Shown here piece by piece: positions 19,348 through 28,485 of a stretch of DNA of 64,000 bases (position 1 is the first letter of the stretch; every line of letters starts with the position of its first letter). The notes beneath the pieces are model-generated. The model searched no databases and was not told the DNA's origin. It saw nothing but the letters and a program-made list of their open reading frames with translations. Made by a program: the position numbers and the translations under genes. The stretch is taken from positions 4,660 through 68,659 of the forward strand of contig MGQW01000065.1 of assembly GCA_001798885.1 (NCBI GenBank), in the 5' to 3' direction. The stretch is from Deltaproteobacteria bacterium RBG_16_64_85. GTDB lineage: Bacteria > Desulfobacterota > Deferrimicrobia > Deferrimicrobiales > Deferrimicrobiaceae.

Positions 19348-21255
19348 TCAGGCGAACGAGCGCCCGGAGACCGACTTCGATTTCAGGAAGTCGTGCCGGC
19401 AGTACGGGCAGAACTTCCACTCCGGGGAGACCATCCTCTGGCAGGCGGGACAGGTGGCTTGCAGGGAGTGGCCGCACCCGGGACACATGAGGAACCCCGC
19501 ACCCAGTGCATGGTTGCACGAGGGGCAGGTCGTACCGATATCCTCTTCGGTTTCCACCACCCGGTACATTTCCTCTAGCGTGGTGATCCCCGCCTTCACC
19601 TTCTCCAGTGCGGCGCGCGCCAGGGTGATCATCCCCGATGCGATGGCCTGCTGCCGGATGTCCGTTTCGGAGGCGTTGGTGACCACGAGGTCCCGGATCT
19701 GCTGGGTGAACGGGAGGATCTCGAAGACGCCGGTCCGCCCGCGGTATCCCGTCCCGCCGCATGCGGTGCACCCCTCCCCGCGATAGAAGGCGACCTCCCT
19801 CTTTTTCCGCTTGAATCCGATCCGGTCCAGTTCGTGCTCCGGCGGGTCGTACCGGACGCGGCACTTCGTGCAGATGACCCGCACCAGCCGTTGGGCCAGG
19901 ATGCAATTGATCGTCGAGGCGACGAGGAAGGAGGGGGACCCCAGGTTCCGCAGCCGCGTGATCGTGGCCACGGCGCTGTTGGTGTGGATCGTCGATAAGA
20001 CCAGGTGGCCTGTCAGGGCGGCCTGCATCGCGATCGTGACGGTTTCCAGGTCGCGCATCTCGCCGAGCATGATGACGTCCGGGTCCTGCCGGAGCATCGC
20101 CCGCAGGGTCGATGCGAAGGTCATCCCGATCTTGTCCTGGATCGCCACCTGGTTGATCCCCCCGATCTCGTACTCGATCGGGTCCTCGATCGTCGTGATG
20201 TTCCGATCCACGCTCTTGATCCGGTTGAGGACGCTGTAGAGGGTGGTCGTCTTTCCCGAGCCGGTTGGCCCGGTGACGAGCAGGATCCCCTGCGGCCGGC
20301 GGATCAGCACATCCATCTGGGCCAGTTCTTGGAGAGCCATCCCCATCCCCTCCAGGGGGATCTGGGAGTTGGCGGAGTCGAGGATCCGGACGACCACCTT
20401 CTCCCCGAAAGCGGCCGGCATCGTCGATACCCTGAGGTCAAGGTTCTTCAACCCCACGCGGACACTGATCCGCCCATCCTGCGGGAGACGCTTTTCCGCG
20501 ATGTCCATCTTTGCCATGATCTTGATCCGCGAGATGACCGCGCCCTGCACCCATTTCGGAAGCTCCAGCGATTTCCGAAGGAGCCCGTCGATGCGGTTCC
20601 GGATCTGGAGGTTGTTCTTGGTCGGCTCGACGTGGATGTCGGAGGCGCCCTTCTCGACCGCCTCGGCGACGATCAGGTTCACCATCCGGATGATGGGAGC
20701 CGCCTCGCTCTTCTTCCGGAGGTCCTCGGCGTCCCCCCCCTCGCCCTCCTTCCTCTCCTGTACGACCTCGACGGAGCACTCCTCCGCAATGTCCTTAATA
20801 TCCTTTGCGATGGTGTTCAGCGACGAGCCGAGGTGATAGTGCTGGTCGATCCCCCAGAGGAGATCGCTGCGGGTCGCGATGGCGGGCTGGATGGTGTACC
20901 CCGAGGCGAACCGGACGTCCTCGAACGCCTCGAAGCTCAGGGGGTCCGACATGGCGAGGTGGAGGTCCTTCTGCTCGATCGAGATCGGGAGGATCAGATG
21001 CTTCCGGGCCACCTTCTCGCCGATCAAATCGATGGCCTGGGGCTCCACGGGGGTCTGCTTCAGCTCGACGTAGGGAATCCCGAGCTGGATCGAGAGGGCC
21101 TGGGCGATCTCCTCCTCGGTGGCCATCCCCAGGTTGACGATCACCTCCCCAAGCTTGCCCCGCTTGGACCGCTGCTCGATGAGGGCCCGCGTCAGGCTCC
21201 CCTCCGACAGAAGGCCCGTTTCCACGAGCAGTTCCCCCAGCCTTTTTTTCCCCAT
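19348..21255 (-). CDS. GspE/PilB-family ATPase with C-terminal double zinc ribbon
   Basis: Secretion-type ATPase of 635 residues. An MshEN/GspE N-terminal domain (about 1-160) is followed by the motor domain: Walker A GPTGSGKTT at 329-337, Walker B region around RQDPDVIMLGEMRD, HTNSA, and the usual tetracysteine zinc site (CTKC and CTACGGTG). After the normal end come about 60 more residues with four CxxC knuckles (CPSC, CPGC, CPAC, CPYC), a double zinc ribbon not found in standard PilB/GspE. No other type II secretion or type IV pilus gene is nearby, so which machine it powers is unknown. Divergent from the small zinc-ribbon gene. Confidence 0.88.
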   Translation of the reverse strand: MGKKRLGELLVETGLLSEGSLTRALIEQRSKRGKLGEVIVNLGMATEEEIAQALSIQLGIPYVELKQTPVEPQAIDLIGEKVARKHLILPISIEQKDLHLAMSDPLSFEAFEDVRFASGYTIQPAIATRSDLLWGIDQHYHLGSSLNTIAKDIKDIAEECSVEVVQERKEGEGGDAEDLRKKSEAAPIIRMVNLIVAEAVEKGASDIHVEPTKNNLQIRNRIDGLLRKSLELPKWVQGAVISRIKIMAKMDIAEKRLPQDGRISVRVGLKNLDLRVSTMPAAFGEKVVVRILDSANSQIPLEGMGMALQELAQMDVLIRRPQGILLVTGPTGSGKTTTLYSVLNRIKSVDRNITTIEDPIEYEIGGINQVAIQDKIGMTFASTLRAMLRQDPDVIMLGEMRDLETVTIAMQAALTGHLVLSTIHTNSAVATITRLRNLGSPSFLVASTINCILAQRLVRVICTKCRVRYDPPEHELDRIGFKRKKREVAFYRGEGCTACGGTGYRGRTGVFEILPFTQQIRDLVVTNASETDIRQQAIASGMITLARAALEKVKAGITTLEEMYRVVETEEDIGTTCPSCNHALGAGFLMCPGCGHSLQATCPACQRMVSPEWKFCPYCRHDFLKSKSVSGRSFA

Positions 21256-21376
21256 TCAGGAACCCCTTCTCCTCCGACCATGGCATTTTAACAGATAAAG
21301 ATCGATTCCGGCCGATAATTTGGGGCGAAACCCCTCTTCCCGTCAAGCATCGTAAAAACGAAAGGAGGGGGAAAGA

Positions 21377-21562
21377 ATGCCCAGAGCGAGCCGGCCGGTG
21401 AGGTGCCCCAGGTGCAACGGAGTGATGGTGTACGAACGGTTCCAGGACTTGCTGGACCTCTTCTACGCCTGGAGGTGCCTGAATTGCGGCGAGATCGTGG
21501 ATCCCGTGGTGGCCAGGAACCGGGGGATGGACAAGAAGACCAAGAAGAGGGCGGCGGGCTGA
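21377..21562 (+). CDS. Small zinc-ribbon protein, conserved hypothetical
   Basis: A 61-residue protein with two CxxC knuckles: CPRC near residue 10 and CLNC near residue 34, separated by an aromatic-rich stretch (VYERFQDLLDLFYAWR). A basic tail follows (RNRGMDKKTKKRAAG). The ATG has an AAGGAGGGGG Shine-Dalgarno. I recognise only the general zinc-ribbon fold. It is divergent from the zinc-ribbon-tailed ATPase and upstream of the LytM peptidase. The 121-bp gap on its left holds only weak promoter-like sequence. Confidence 0.7.
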   Translation: MPRASRPVRCPRCNGVMVYERFQDLLDLFYAWRCLNCGEIVDPVVARNRGMDKKTKKRAAG

Positions 21563-21602
21563 AATGCCAGCAACTATCTGATTTTGATACATTTTCCGCA
21601 CG

Positions 21603-21632
21603 TTGACACCATCCGGTTTTTCGTGCTACGGT
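21603..21632 (+). promoter_or_regulatory. Candidate sigma-70 promoter of the LytM peptidase gene
   Basis: TTGACA (21603-21608), an 18-bp spacer and TACGGT (21627-21632) preceded by TGC, an extended -10. The predicted transcription start near 21639 lies 24 bp before the ATG at 21663, which supports starting the peptidase there rather than at 21603. Confidence 0.5.
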
Positions 21633-21662
21633 AACCCCGTGGTTTTTTCGGCTTGGGAGGCG

Positions 21663-22571
21663 ATGGGGTTGGTGCGCGAACGGCACATGTTCTCGTTGCG
21701 GATCGGGTACGGGGAGCGCGCCCGCGAGTTCCGCGTCGGGCGAACCGGCCTATTGACGGCCGTAGCGACGCTGGCACTCGTGTTTTTCGCCGCCACCCAT
21801 TTTCTCTACGATTACCGGGAAAACCTTTCGAAAATCAGGGATTTGCGGGTCCTCCGCCAGCGCGTCAGCGAGCAGAATCTCACCTTGTACAACCTGCACT
21901 CGAAGTTCGAGAGCCTGGAAACCGAGGTGGAGCGGCTCCGGGCACTTGACGCGCGCGTGAGGTCGCTGGTTCGCATCAACCAGTCGCTGCGTCCCGGCGG
22001 CGCCGGGAAGACGGGCCGGCCGACCGGCATCGGGGGGATGGAGACCCAGGAAACCGCGGCGACGGCCCGACTCGACCGCCTTCTCGACCTGCGGTTCGAA
22101 CAGCTGAGGAAGGACGTCCTGGTGGACGTCAAGGACCTGGAGGCCCTCCGCGAGGAGCTGGACAGCCGGCGGATCGTCCTGGAGAGCATCCCTGCCCTCT
22201 GGCCGGTACGGGGGATCCTGTCCTCGGGCTTCGGGGTCCGGACCTCACCCTTTACGGACACTCCGGTGTTCCATCATGGGCTGGATATCATCGCCCGGCC
22301 AGGCGTTCCGGTGAGGGCGGCGGCTGCGGGAAAAGTGGTGCGGAGCGGATACGAATCGCTTTTCGGCAACGTCGTCGTCGTCGAGCACGGCTACGGTTAC
22401 CGGACGCTCTACGCGCACCTGGGAAAGCAGCTGGCGGCGGCGGGCGACATCGTGCAGAAAGGGGATCCCGTCGGCACGGTGGGAGAGACGGGCCGGACCA
22501 CCGGCGCCCATCTCCATTACGAAGTCCACGTGAACGGCCTCGCGGTGAATCCGTTCCGCTTTCTGAAGTAG
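21663..22571 (+). CDS. M23 (LytM-type) metallopeptidase, membrane-anchored
   Basis: A 302-residue protein: a short cytoplasmic N-terminus, one transmembrane helix (TGLLTAVATLALVFFAATHFLY), a coiled coil (QNLTLYNLHSKFESLETEVERLRAL), then a C-terminal M23 domain. Zinc and catalytic residues are present in HHGLDI (HxxxD) and HLHYEVHVN (HxH). It would cut peptidoglycan cross-bridges or act as an amidase activator. Start alternatives are GTG 21672 and ATG 21687; the ATG at 21663 follows GGGAGGCG closely. It lies upstream of secA but is separated from it by a terminator. Confidence 0.85.
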   Translation: MGLVRERHMFSLRIGYGERAREFRVGRTGLLTAVATLALVFFAATHFLYDYRENLSKIRDLRVLRQRVSEQNLTLYNLHSKFESLETEVERLRALDARVRSLVRINQSLRPGGAGKTGRPTGIGGMETQETAATARLDRLLDLRFEQLRKDVLVDVKDLEALREELDSRRIVLESIPALWPVRGILSSGFGVRTSPFTDTPVFHHGLDIIARPGVPVRAAAAGKVVRSGYESLFGNVVVVEHGYGYRTLYAHLGKQLAAAGDIVQKGDPVGTVGETGRTTGAHLHYEVHVNGLAVNPFRFLK

Positions 22572-22619
22572 AGCGGAACGGGTCCCAGCGGCAAATTCGG
22601 CGTGCCCCCCGGGGGAGTC

Positions 22620-22640
22620 GCCCCGCAGGGGCTTTTTTTT
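22620..22640 (+). terminator. Rho-independent terminator before secA
   Basis: GCCCC-GCA-GGGGC stem-loop followed by eight T residues, 49 bp after the LytM peptidase stop. A further C-rich/G-rich pair lies just upstream. It ends the peptidase transcript, so secA, 34 bp on, must start from a promoter within this short gap or by read-through. Confidence 0.85.
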
Positions 22641-22673
22641 ATCGTAGAATGACGGAAGCGGGATAACTACCTT

Positions 22674-25214
22674 ATGTTCACAAACCTCCTGAAGAAAATG
22701 TTCGGCACGCAGAACGAGCGCGTGCTGGAGCGGATCGGACCCATCGTCGCCAGGGTCAACGCGCTGGAGCCGCAGATCTCGGCCCTGCCTGACGACCGGC
22801 TGGCGGCGCGGACAGCGGAGTTCCGGCAGCGGGTTGGGAACGGGGAGCCCCTCGAGTCGCTCCTTCCCGAGGTGTTCGCCACGGTCCGGGAGGTCTCCCG
22901 GCGCGTCCTGTCGATGCGCCACTTCGACGTTCAGCTGGTGGGAGGTGTCATCCTCCACGAGGGGAAGATCGCCGAGATGCGGACGGGCGAGGGGAAGACG
23001 CTCGTCGCCACCCTCCCCATCGTCCTCAACGCCCTGACCGGCCGCGGGGTTCACCTGGTCACCGTCAACGACTACCTGGCCCGGCGCGACGCCGAGTGGA
23101 TGGGGGCCATCTACAAGTTCCTCGGGCTGTCGGTGGGGGTGATCGTCCACGGGATGGACGACGCGGAGCGGCAGGCCTCCTACCGCCGCGACATCACCTA
23201 CGGGACGAACAACGAGTACGGCTTCGACTACCTCCGGGACAACATGAAGTTCCGCCTGGAGGACATGGTCCAGCGGGAGCTCCACTACGCGATCGTGGAC
23301 GAGGTGGACTCGATCCTCATCGACGAGGCGCGCACGCCGCTCATCATCTCCGGTCCGGCGGAAGAGGCCACCGACAAGTACGTCCGGGTGAACTCGATCA
23401 TCGGGTACATGAAGAAGGACGCGGACTACAAGGTCGACGAGAAGGCGCGGAGCGTCCTGCTTACCGAGGACCTCGGGATTCCCAAGGTCGAGCGCCTGGC
23501 CGGCGTCGACAACCTCTACGATCCCCGCAACATCGAGATCCTCCACCACGTCAACCAGGCGCTCAAGGCCCACGTGCTGTTCAAGCGGGACGTCGACTAC
23601 ATGGTGAAGGACGGCGAGGTCGTCATCGTCGACGAGTTCACCGGGCGGCTGATGCCGGGTCGGCGCTGGTCCGACGGCCTGCACCAGGCCGTGGAAGCAA
23701 AGGAAGGGGTCAAGATCGAGAACGAGAACCAGACGCTGGCGACCATCACCTTCCAGAACTACTTCCGGATGTTCGAGAAGCTGGCGGGGATGACCGGCAC
23801 CGCCGACACGGAGGCCGTGGAGTTCAAGCAGATCTACAATCTCGACGTGGTGGTGATCCCCACCAACCAGCCGATGATCCGGGAGGACTACGGGGACCAG
23901 ATCTACCGGTCCGAGGGGGAAAAGTTCCAGGCCGTGCTGGAGGAGGTCAAGCACCTGTACGAGGAGAAGCGGCCGGTCCTGGTGGGGACCGTCTCCATCG
24001 AGAAGTCCGAGCGTCTCTCCGCGCTCCTTTCGCGGCACGGGATTCCCCAAAACGTTTTGAACGCCAAGCACCACGAGAAGGAGGCCCAGATCATCGCGGA
24101 GGCCGGCCAGCCCGGGAAGGTGACGATCGCCACCAACATGGCGGGGCGCGGCGTCGACATCAAGCTGGGCGAAGGCGTCGTGGGGAAGGGCGGCCTCCAC
24201 ATCATCGGGACCGAGCGGCACGAGTCCCGCCGCGTGGACAACCAGCTGCGCGGCCGCGCGGGGCGCCAGGGCGATCCCGGATCGTCCCGTTTCTACCTCT
24301 CCCTCGAGGACGACCTGCTCCGGATCTTCGGGTCGGACCGGATCGCGCCGATCATGTCGAAGCTGGGGATGGAAGAGGGGGAGCCGATCGAGCACAACCT
24401 CATCAACAAGGCGGTCGAGAACGCCCAGAAGAAGGTGGAGGCCCACAACTTCGACATCCGGAAGCACCTGCTCGAATACGACGACGTGATGAACAAGCAG
24501 CGGACCGTCATCTACGACATGCGCGAGGACGTGCTCTCCGGCGAGGACCTGCGGGACATGGTGATGGAGATGGCCGGGGAGGTCGCGGAGGAGCTGGTAG
24601 GACGGTTTTCCGACGCGAAGGAGTACCCGGAGCAGTGGGAGCTCTCCGCCCTGGGCGACGCGACGTACGCCCAGTTCGGGTACCGGCCCGACATCCCGAA
24701 GGAAGAGGTGCCCGGGCTCCAACAGGAGGGGCTTGCCGGGAGGATCCGGGAGGGAGCGATCTCCGCATACGAGAGGAAGGAAAAGGAATACGGCGCGGAT
24801 GCGATGCGCTACCTCGAGCGGATGTTCCTGCTCTCCACGATCGACGCGCAGTGGAAGGACCACCTGCTGTCGATGGACCACCTCAAGGAGGGGATCGGCC
24901 TGCGGGGGTACGCCCAGAAGGACCCGCTGAAGGAGTACCAGCGGGAGGGATTCGACATGTTCTCCGACCTGGTGTTCCGGATCAAGGAGGAGTCGCTCAA
25001 GAGGCTCTTCCACGTGAAGGTGCAGCGGGAGGAAGAGGGGAAGGCCGCCGCCCTGCCGCCCATCGCTCCCAGGAGAGTCAACCTCTCCCACGGCGACCTC
25101 TCCCGCGCCGGCCAGACGACGCAGCGGCACGCGAAGAAGAAGGTCGGGCGCAACGACCCCTGCCCGTGCGGGTCGGGCAAGAAATACAAGAAATGCTGCG
25201 GCATGGAGGCGTGA
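22674..25214 (+). CDS. secA: Preprotein translocase ATPase SecA
   Basis: Motor of the Sec export pathway, 846 residues. Walker [10 protein letters not shown] is at 102-110, with the [12 protein letters not shown] Walker B block. The second helicase half has [13 protein letters not shown] and [12 protein letters not shown], and the helical scaffold carries [21 protein letters not shown]. The C-terminus keeps the zinc-binding SEC-C motif [15 protein letters not shown], used for SecB/phospholipid contact. Length is normal. argJ follows after 3 bp, so argJ is likely co-transcribed with secA. Confidence 0.98.
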   Translation: MFTNLLKKMFGTQNERVLERIGPIVARVNALEPQISALPDDRLAARTAEFRQRVGNGEPLESLLPEVFATVREVSRRVLSMRHFDVQLVGGVILHEGKIAEMRTGEGKTLVATLPIVLNALTGRGVHLVTVNDYLARRDAEWMGAIYKFLGLSVGVIVHGMDDAERQASYRRDITYGTNNEYGFDYLRDNMKFRLEDMVQRELHYAIVDEVDSILIDEARTPLIISGPAEEATDKYVRVNSIIGYMKKDADYKVDEKARSVLLTEDLGIPKVERLAGVDNLYDPRNIEILHHVNQALKAHVLFKRDVDYMVKDGEVVIVDEFTGRLMPGRRWSDGLHQAVEAKEGVKIENENQTLATITFQNYFRMFEKLAGMTGTADTEAVEFKQIYNLDVVVIPTNQPMIREDYGDQIYRSEGEKFQAVLEEVKHLYEEKRPVLVGTVSIEKSERLSALLSRHGIPQNVLNAKHHEKEAQIIAEAGQPGKVTIATNMAGRGVDIKLGEGVVGKGGLHIIGTERHESRRVDNQLRGRAGRQGDPGSSRFYLSLEDDLLRIFGSDRIAPIMSKLGMEEGEPIEHNLINKAVENAQKKVEAHNFDIRKHLLEYDDVMNKQRTVIYDMREDVLSGEDLRDMVMEMAGEVAEELVGRFSDAKEYPEQWELSALGDATYAQFGYRPDIPKEEVPGLQQEGLAGRIREGAISAYERKEKEYGADAMRYLERMFLLSTIDAQWKDHLLSMDHLKEGIGLRGYAQKDPLKEYQREGFDMFSDLVFRIKEESLKRLFHVKVQREEEGKAAALPPIAPRRVNLSHGDLSRAGQTTQRHAKKKVGRNDPCPCGSGKKYKKCCGMEA

Positions 25215-25217
25215 CGG

Positions 25218-26411
25218 GTGAGGCCTGCGAGAACGGTCCTGGTTCCGGGATTCCGGGGGGCAGGGACAGCGTGCGGAATCAAGAAGACGGGGAAGACCGA
25301 CCTGGCCCTGGTCGTGAGCGAGCACCCCTGCGTCTCCGACGTCGTTTTCACGCGGAACCGGGTGTTTGCCGCCCCAGTAGCCTGGGGGAAGGGGCTGCGG
25401 AGCCGCTCCGCCCTGCGCGGCGTGATCGTCAACAGCGGGAACGCCAACGCGTGCACGGGGGAGGAAGGGCTCTCCGCGGTGCGGAGGACTTCCGACGCGG
25501 TCTGCGCGGCACTGGGGCTCCCGAGGAATTCCCTGCTGGTCTCCTCCACGGGAGTGATCGGCGTGCCGCTTCCGGCTTCGATGATAGCGGCAGCGCTTCC
25601 CCGGCTATGCGCCTCCCTCTCTGCCCTCGGGATCGCCGGGGCGGGTGACGCGATGCTCACCACGGACGCCTATCCCAAGCGCGGGGTCCGAAGGATCAGC
25701 GTCCGTGGAAGAAGGGTCACCCTCGGGGGGATCGCCAAGGGGGCCGGAATGATCGCTCCGAACATGGGGACGATGCTGGCCTATGTGTTCACGGACGCAT
25801 CCGTGCGGCCGGCCGACCTGCGAAGGGCGTTCCGCGAGGCGGTGGACCGGACGTTCAACCGCATCGTGGTGGACGGCGACACGAGCACCAACGACACCGC
25901 CGCGATCTTCGCCAACGGCGCCTGCGGTCTTCCTCCCCTGGCGGGGAGGGAACTGGCGGCGTTTTCGGAGGCGCTCCAATCCCTGCTGCTCGACCTCGCC
26001 CTCATGATCGTGCGCGACGGCGAGGGAGCCACGCGGGTTGTCCGGGTGGCGGTGACGGGGGCCGCAAGCGATCGCGACGCCCTTCGGGCGGCGCGTGCGG
26101 TGGCCACGTCGCCGCTGGTGAAGACGGCGGTGTTCGGCGCCGACCCCAACTGGGGGCGGGTCATCGCTGCGGTCGGGAGAGCGGGGATCCGCATCGACCC
26201 GGCGAGGATCGAGCTGACGTTCGCGGGGGAGAAGGTCCTCCGGCGGGGGATGGAGATCGACCATGCCGCCGAGCGCCGCGCCGCGCCGAAGATCCGCAAG
26301 GAAGCGTACGGGATCGAGGTGGAACTGGGGCTGGGGAAGGGCAGTTCCCACCTCTACTTTTCGGATCTCAACCACGAGTACATCCGGATCAACGCGGGGT
26401 ACCGCACCTAA
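25218..26411 (+). CDS. argJ: Glutamate N-acetyltransferase / amino-acid acetyltransferase ArgJ
   Basis: ArgJ of 397 residues, which recycles the acetyl group from acetylornithine to glutamate in arginine synthesis. NSGNANACTG and the nucleophile region KGAGMIAPN are normal. The proenzyme is self-cleaved at a conserved Ala-Thr bond; here the dipeptide is G184-T185 (codons GGG ACG at 25767-25772), so the nucleophilic threonine is kept but the alanine is glycine. GADPNWGRV and the C-terminal SSHLYFSDLNHEYIRINAGYRT are typical. The GTG start lies 3 bp after secA. Confidence 0.93.
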   Translation: MRPARTVLVPGFRGAGTACGIKKTGKTDLALVVSEHPCVSDVVFTRNRVFAAPVAWGKGLRSRSALRGVIVNSGNANACTGEEGLSAVRRTSDAVCAALGLPRNSLLVSSTGVIGVPLPASMIAAALPRLCASLSALGIAGAGDAMLTTDAYPKRGVRRISVRGRRVTLGGIAKGAGMIAPNMGTMLAYVFTDASVRPADLRRAFREAVDRTFNRIVVDGDTSTNDTAAIFANGACGLPPLAGRELAAFSEALQSLLLDLALMIVRDGEGATRVVRVAVTGAASDRDALRAARAVATSPLVKTAVFGADPNWGRVIAAVGRAGIRIDPARIELTFAGEKVLRRGMEIDHAAERRAAPKIRKEAYGIEVELGLGKGSSHLYFSDLNHEYIRINAGYRT

Positions 26412-26425
26412 CGCCAGCAGCCAGG

Positions 26426-26494
26426 GGGGACATTCCTGGTTGCCGGCGGGGGACACTCCTTTACCTGGACCTCGATAAAACCAGGAATGTCCCC
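26426..26494 (+). repeat. Type-D inverted repeat between argJ and rpsB
   Basis: GGGGACATTCCTGGTT (26426-26441) and AACCAGGAATGTCCCC (26479-26494) are perfect 16-bp arms. The loop contains another D-type end, GGGGGACACTCCT (about 26448-26460). It would form a strong hairpin in the argJ transcript. Related arms occur at 28431-28479 and 54505-54551. No coding sequence. Confidence 0.8.
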
Positions 26495-26524
26495 ATCTGT
26501 GTGGTCCCCCTCCGCCATTTCTAG

Positions 26525-26689
26525 TTGATGGGGCGTCCCCCCCGTGATATGTATACCCGGTTAGGCAATCATAATCATTCCCCACGGGCGGGACTCTCCC
26601 CGGGGTGCCCCGGCGTCTGACGCCGAGGTGGATGGGGAGGGGCGGAGCGCCCGGAGGACCAACCCCGAACGCAAGGAGGAAGGGAAGGC
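26525..26689 (+). promoter_or_regulatory. Candidate promoter and structured 5' leader of rpsB
   Basis: TTGATG (26525-26530), a 17-bp spacer and TATGTA (26548-26553) make a modest promoter. The following leader of about 120 nt is G+C-rich with two clear hairpins: CGGCGT-CTG-ACGCCG (26611-26625) and GGGCG-GAG-CGCCC (26640-26652), then GCAAGGAGGAAGG before the ATG. Ribosomal protein S2 is autoregulated through its leader in other bacteria, so an S2-binding leader is plausible but not shown by this sequence. Confidence 0.4.
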
Positions 26690-27514
26690 ATGGCAAACGG
26701 ACAAGGTTCGGTCATCACGATGAAACAGCTGCTGGAGGCGGGCGTCCACTTCGGGCACCAGACCAAGCGGTGGAACCCGAAGATGAAGAAGTACATCTTC
26801 ACTGCCCGCAACGGGATCTACATCATCGACCTGCAGCAGACGGTGAAGATGTTCCGCTCGGCGTACGACGTGGTGAGGGACATGGCCGCGGAAGGGCGGA
26901 CGATCCTCTTCGTGGGCACCAAGAAACAGGCGCAAGAGGCCGTCGAGGAGGAGGCCCGGCGCGCCGGCGCTCCCTACGTGAACCAGCGCTGGCTGGGCGG
27001 GATGCTCACCAACTTTCAGACGATCCGAAAGAGCCTCGACCGGCTTCAGCGCCTGAAGGAAATGGGCACCGACGGCACCGCCGAAAAGCTCCCGAAGAAG
27101 GAAGTGCTGAAGCTGGAGAAAGAGCGCGTCAAGATGGAGAGGGTTCTCGGCGGGATCCAGGAGCTCCGGCGCGTGCCGGAGGCCGTCTTCGTCGTCGACC
27201 CGTCCCGCGAGCAGATTGCGGTCCTGGAAGCGCGCCGCCTGGGAATTCCCATCATCGCCATCGTGGACACCAACTGCGACCCCGACCTCATCGATTACGT
27301 GATTCCCGGGAACGACGACGCCATCCGGGCGATCAAGCTCTTCCTCGCGAAGGTGGCCGACGCGATCATCGAGGGAAAGGCGGCATATGCCGAGAAGGCG
27401 GCCTCCGAGGGCGACAAGGGGGCGATGACGCCGGAGGTTACCATGGCGCTGATCTCCACGGAGGACGAGCCGGCAGAGGAGCCCGCCGGAGTCCCCGCCG
27501 CGGCCAAGGAGTAG
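26690..27514 (+). CDS. rpsB: 30S ribosomal protein S2
   Basis: Ribosomal protein of 274 residues, with the N-terminal [22 protein letters not shown] and the later [42 protein letters not shown] and DDAIRAI signatures. The acidic alanine-rich tail ([17 protein letters not shown]) is a common lineage-specific extension. A strong AAGGAGGAAGG Shine-Dalgarno precedes the ATG. First gene of the conserved rpsB-tsf-pyrH-frr cluster; tsf follows after 6 bp. Confidence 0.98.
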   Translation: MANGQGSVITMKQLLEAGVHFGHQTKRWNPKMKKYIFTARNGIYIIDLQQTVKMFRSAYDVVRDMAAEGRTILFVGTKKQAQEAVEEEARRAGAPYVNQRWLGGMLTNFQTIRKSLDRLQRLKEMGTDGTAEKLPKKEVLKLEKERVKMERVLGGIQELRRVPEAVFVVDPSREQIAVLEARRLGIPIIAIVDTNCDPDLIDYVIPGNDDAIRAIKLFLAKVADAIIEGKAAYAEKAASEGDKGAMTPEVTMALISTEDEPAEEPAGVPAAAKE

Positions 27515-27520
27515 GCATCG

Positions 27521-28447
27521 ATGCAGATCACCTCGGAGATGGTACGCGAGCTGCGCGAGAAGACCGGCGCGGGGATGATGGACTGCAAAAAGGCGCTCGC
27601 GGAGACGGACGGCAGCATGGAACAGGCGATCGACAACCTCCGGAAGAAAGGGCTTGCCGCGGCGTCGAAGAAGGCCTCCCGCATCGCGTCGGAAGGGGCG
27701 GTGGCCGCGAACGTGGACGGCGGCGCGGGCGCTCTCGTGGAGGTCAACTGCGAGACGGATTTCGTCGCCAGGACCGACGATTTCCAGGCGTTCGTCCGCG
27801 AGGTTGCAGCGCTGGTGCGCGCCCGGGCTCCGCGGGACGTGGAGGCCGCACTGGCCCTGCCCGCGGGAGCCGGAACGCTTGCCGACCAGCAGACCGGGCG
27901 CGTGGCCAAGATCGGGGAGAAGATCTCGTTCCGGCGGTTCGTCCGGTTCGCGCTTCCGGGGGGGACCCGGGGAGTGATCGTCCCCTACATCCATGCCGGC
28001 GGCAAGATCGGCGTGCTCGTCGAGCTGCACGGAGCCGGGGCGGACCATCCGGAGTTCGTCGCGCTCGGGAAGGACCTGGCGATGCAGGTCGCGGCGGCCA
28101 ACCCCTCCTACATTGCACGGGAGAACGTCCCCGCCGACGTGATCGCCCGGGAGAAAGCCATCTACCGCGACCAGGCGCTGGCGGCGGGCAAGCCGGAGAA
28201 GATCCTGAACAAGATCGCGGAGGGGAAACTCGAGAAGTTCTACGGGGATTTCTGCCTGGTCGAGCAGGCGTTCATCAAGGACCCCGACCGGAAGGTGAAG
28301 AGTTTGCTTTCGGCGTTGGCCGCGAAGGCCGGCGTGGAGGTGCGGGTGGCAGGTTTCGCCCGCTTCCAGGTCGGGGAGGGGATGGAAAAGCGCTCCGATG
28401 ATCTTGCCGCCGAGGTGGCCAGGCAGCTCGGGGGAGGACACTCCTGA
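27521..28447 (+). CDS. tsf: Elongation factor Ts
   Basis: Nucleotide-exchange factor for EF-Tu, 308 residues. The N-terminal UBA-like part ([34 protein letters not shown]) and the core [15 protein letters not shown], with the TDFVAR motif contacting EF-Tu, are unmistakable. The two-copy core domain gives a normal full length. The last codons (GGGHS) and the stop codon are made of the left arm of a type-D hairpin, so the C-terminus appears to be shaped by an element. Confidence 0.98.
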   Translation: MQITSEMVRELREKTGAGMMDCKKALAETDGSMEQAIDNLRKKGLAAASKKASRIASEGAVAANVDGGAGALVEVNCETDFVARTDDFQAFVREVAALVRARAPRDVEAALALPAGAGTLADQQTGRVAKIGEKISFRRFVRFALPGGTRGVIVPYIHAGGKIGVLVELHGAGADHPEFVALGKDLAMQVAAANPSYIARENVPADVIAREKAIYRDQALAAGKPEKILNKIAEGKLEKFYGDFCLVEQAFIKDPDRKVKSLLSALAAKAGVEVRVAGFARFQVGEGMEKRSDDLAAEVARQLGGGHS

Positions 28448-28479
28448 TTCTGTCGCCGAAAAAAAAAGGAGTGTACCCC
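28431..28479 (+). repeat. Type-D hairpin spanning the tsf stop and pyrH start region
   Basis: GGGGAGGACACTCCT (28431-28445) pairs with AGGAGTGTACCCC (28467-28479): eight perfect pairs, a bulge, then GGGG/CCCC. The tsf stop codon is in the left arm. The right arm contains the AGGAG that serves as the only Shine-Dalgarno for pyrH, and one of its two possible GTG starts. Arms match D-type ends at 26448 and 54505-54551. Confidence 0.75.
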
Positions 28480-28485
28480 GCCACC

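Noticed and set aside
22245-25325. Open reading frame of 1026 codons antisense to secA and the LytM gene
   Set aside because: It mirrors secA codon structure (high-GC shadow), has a low-complexity Leu/Val/Asp/His/Arg-rich composition and no recognisable domain.
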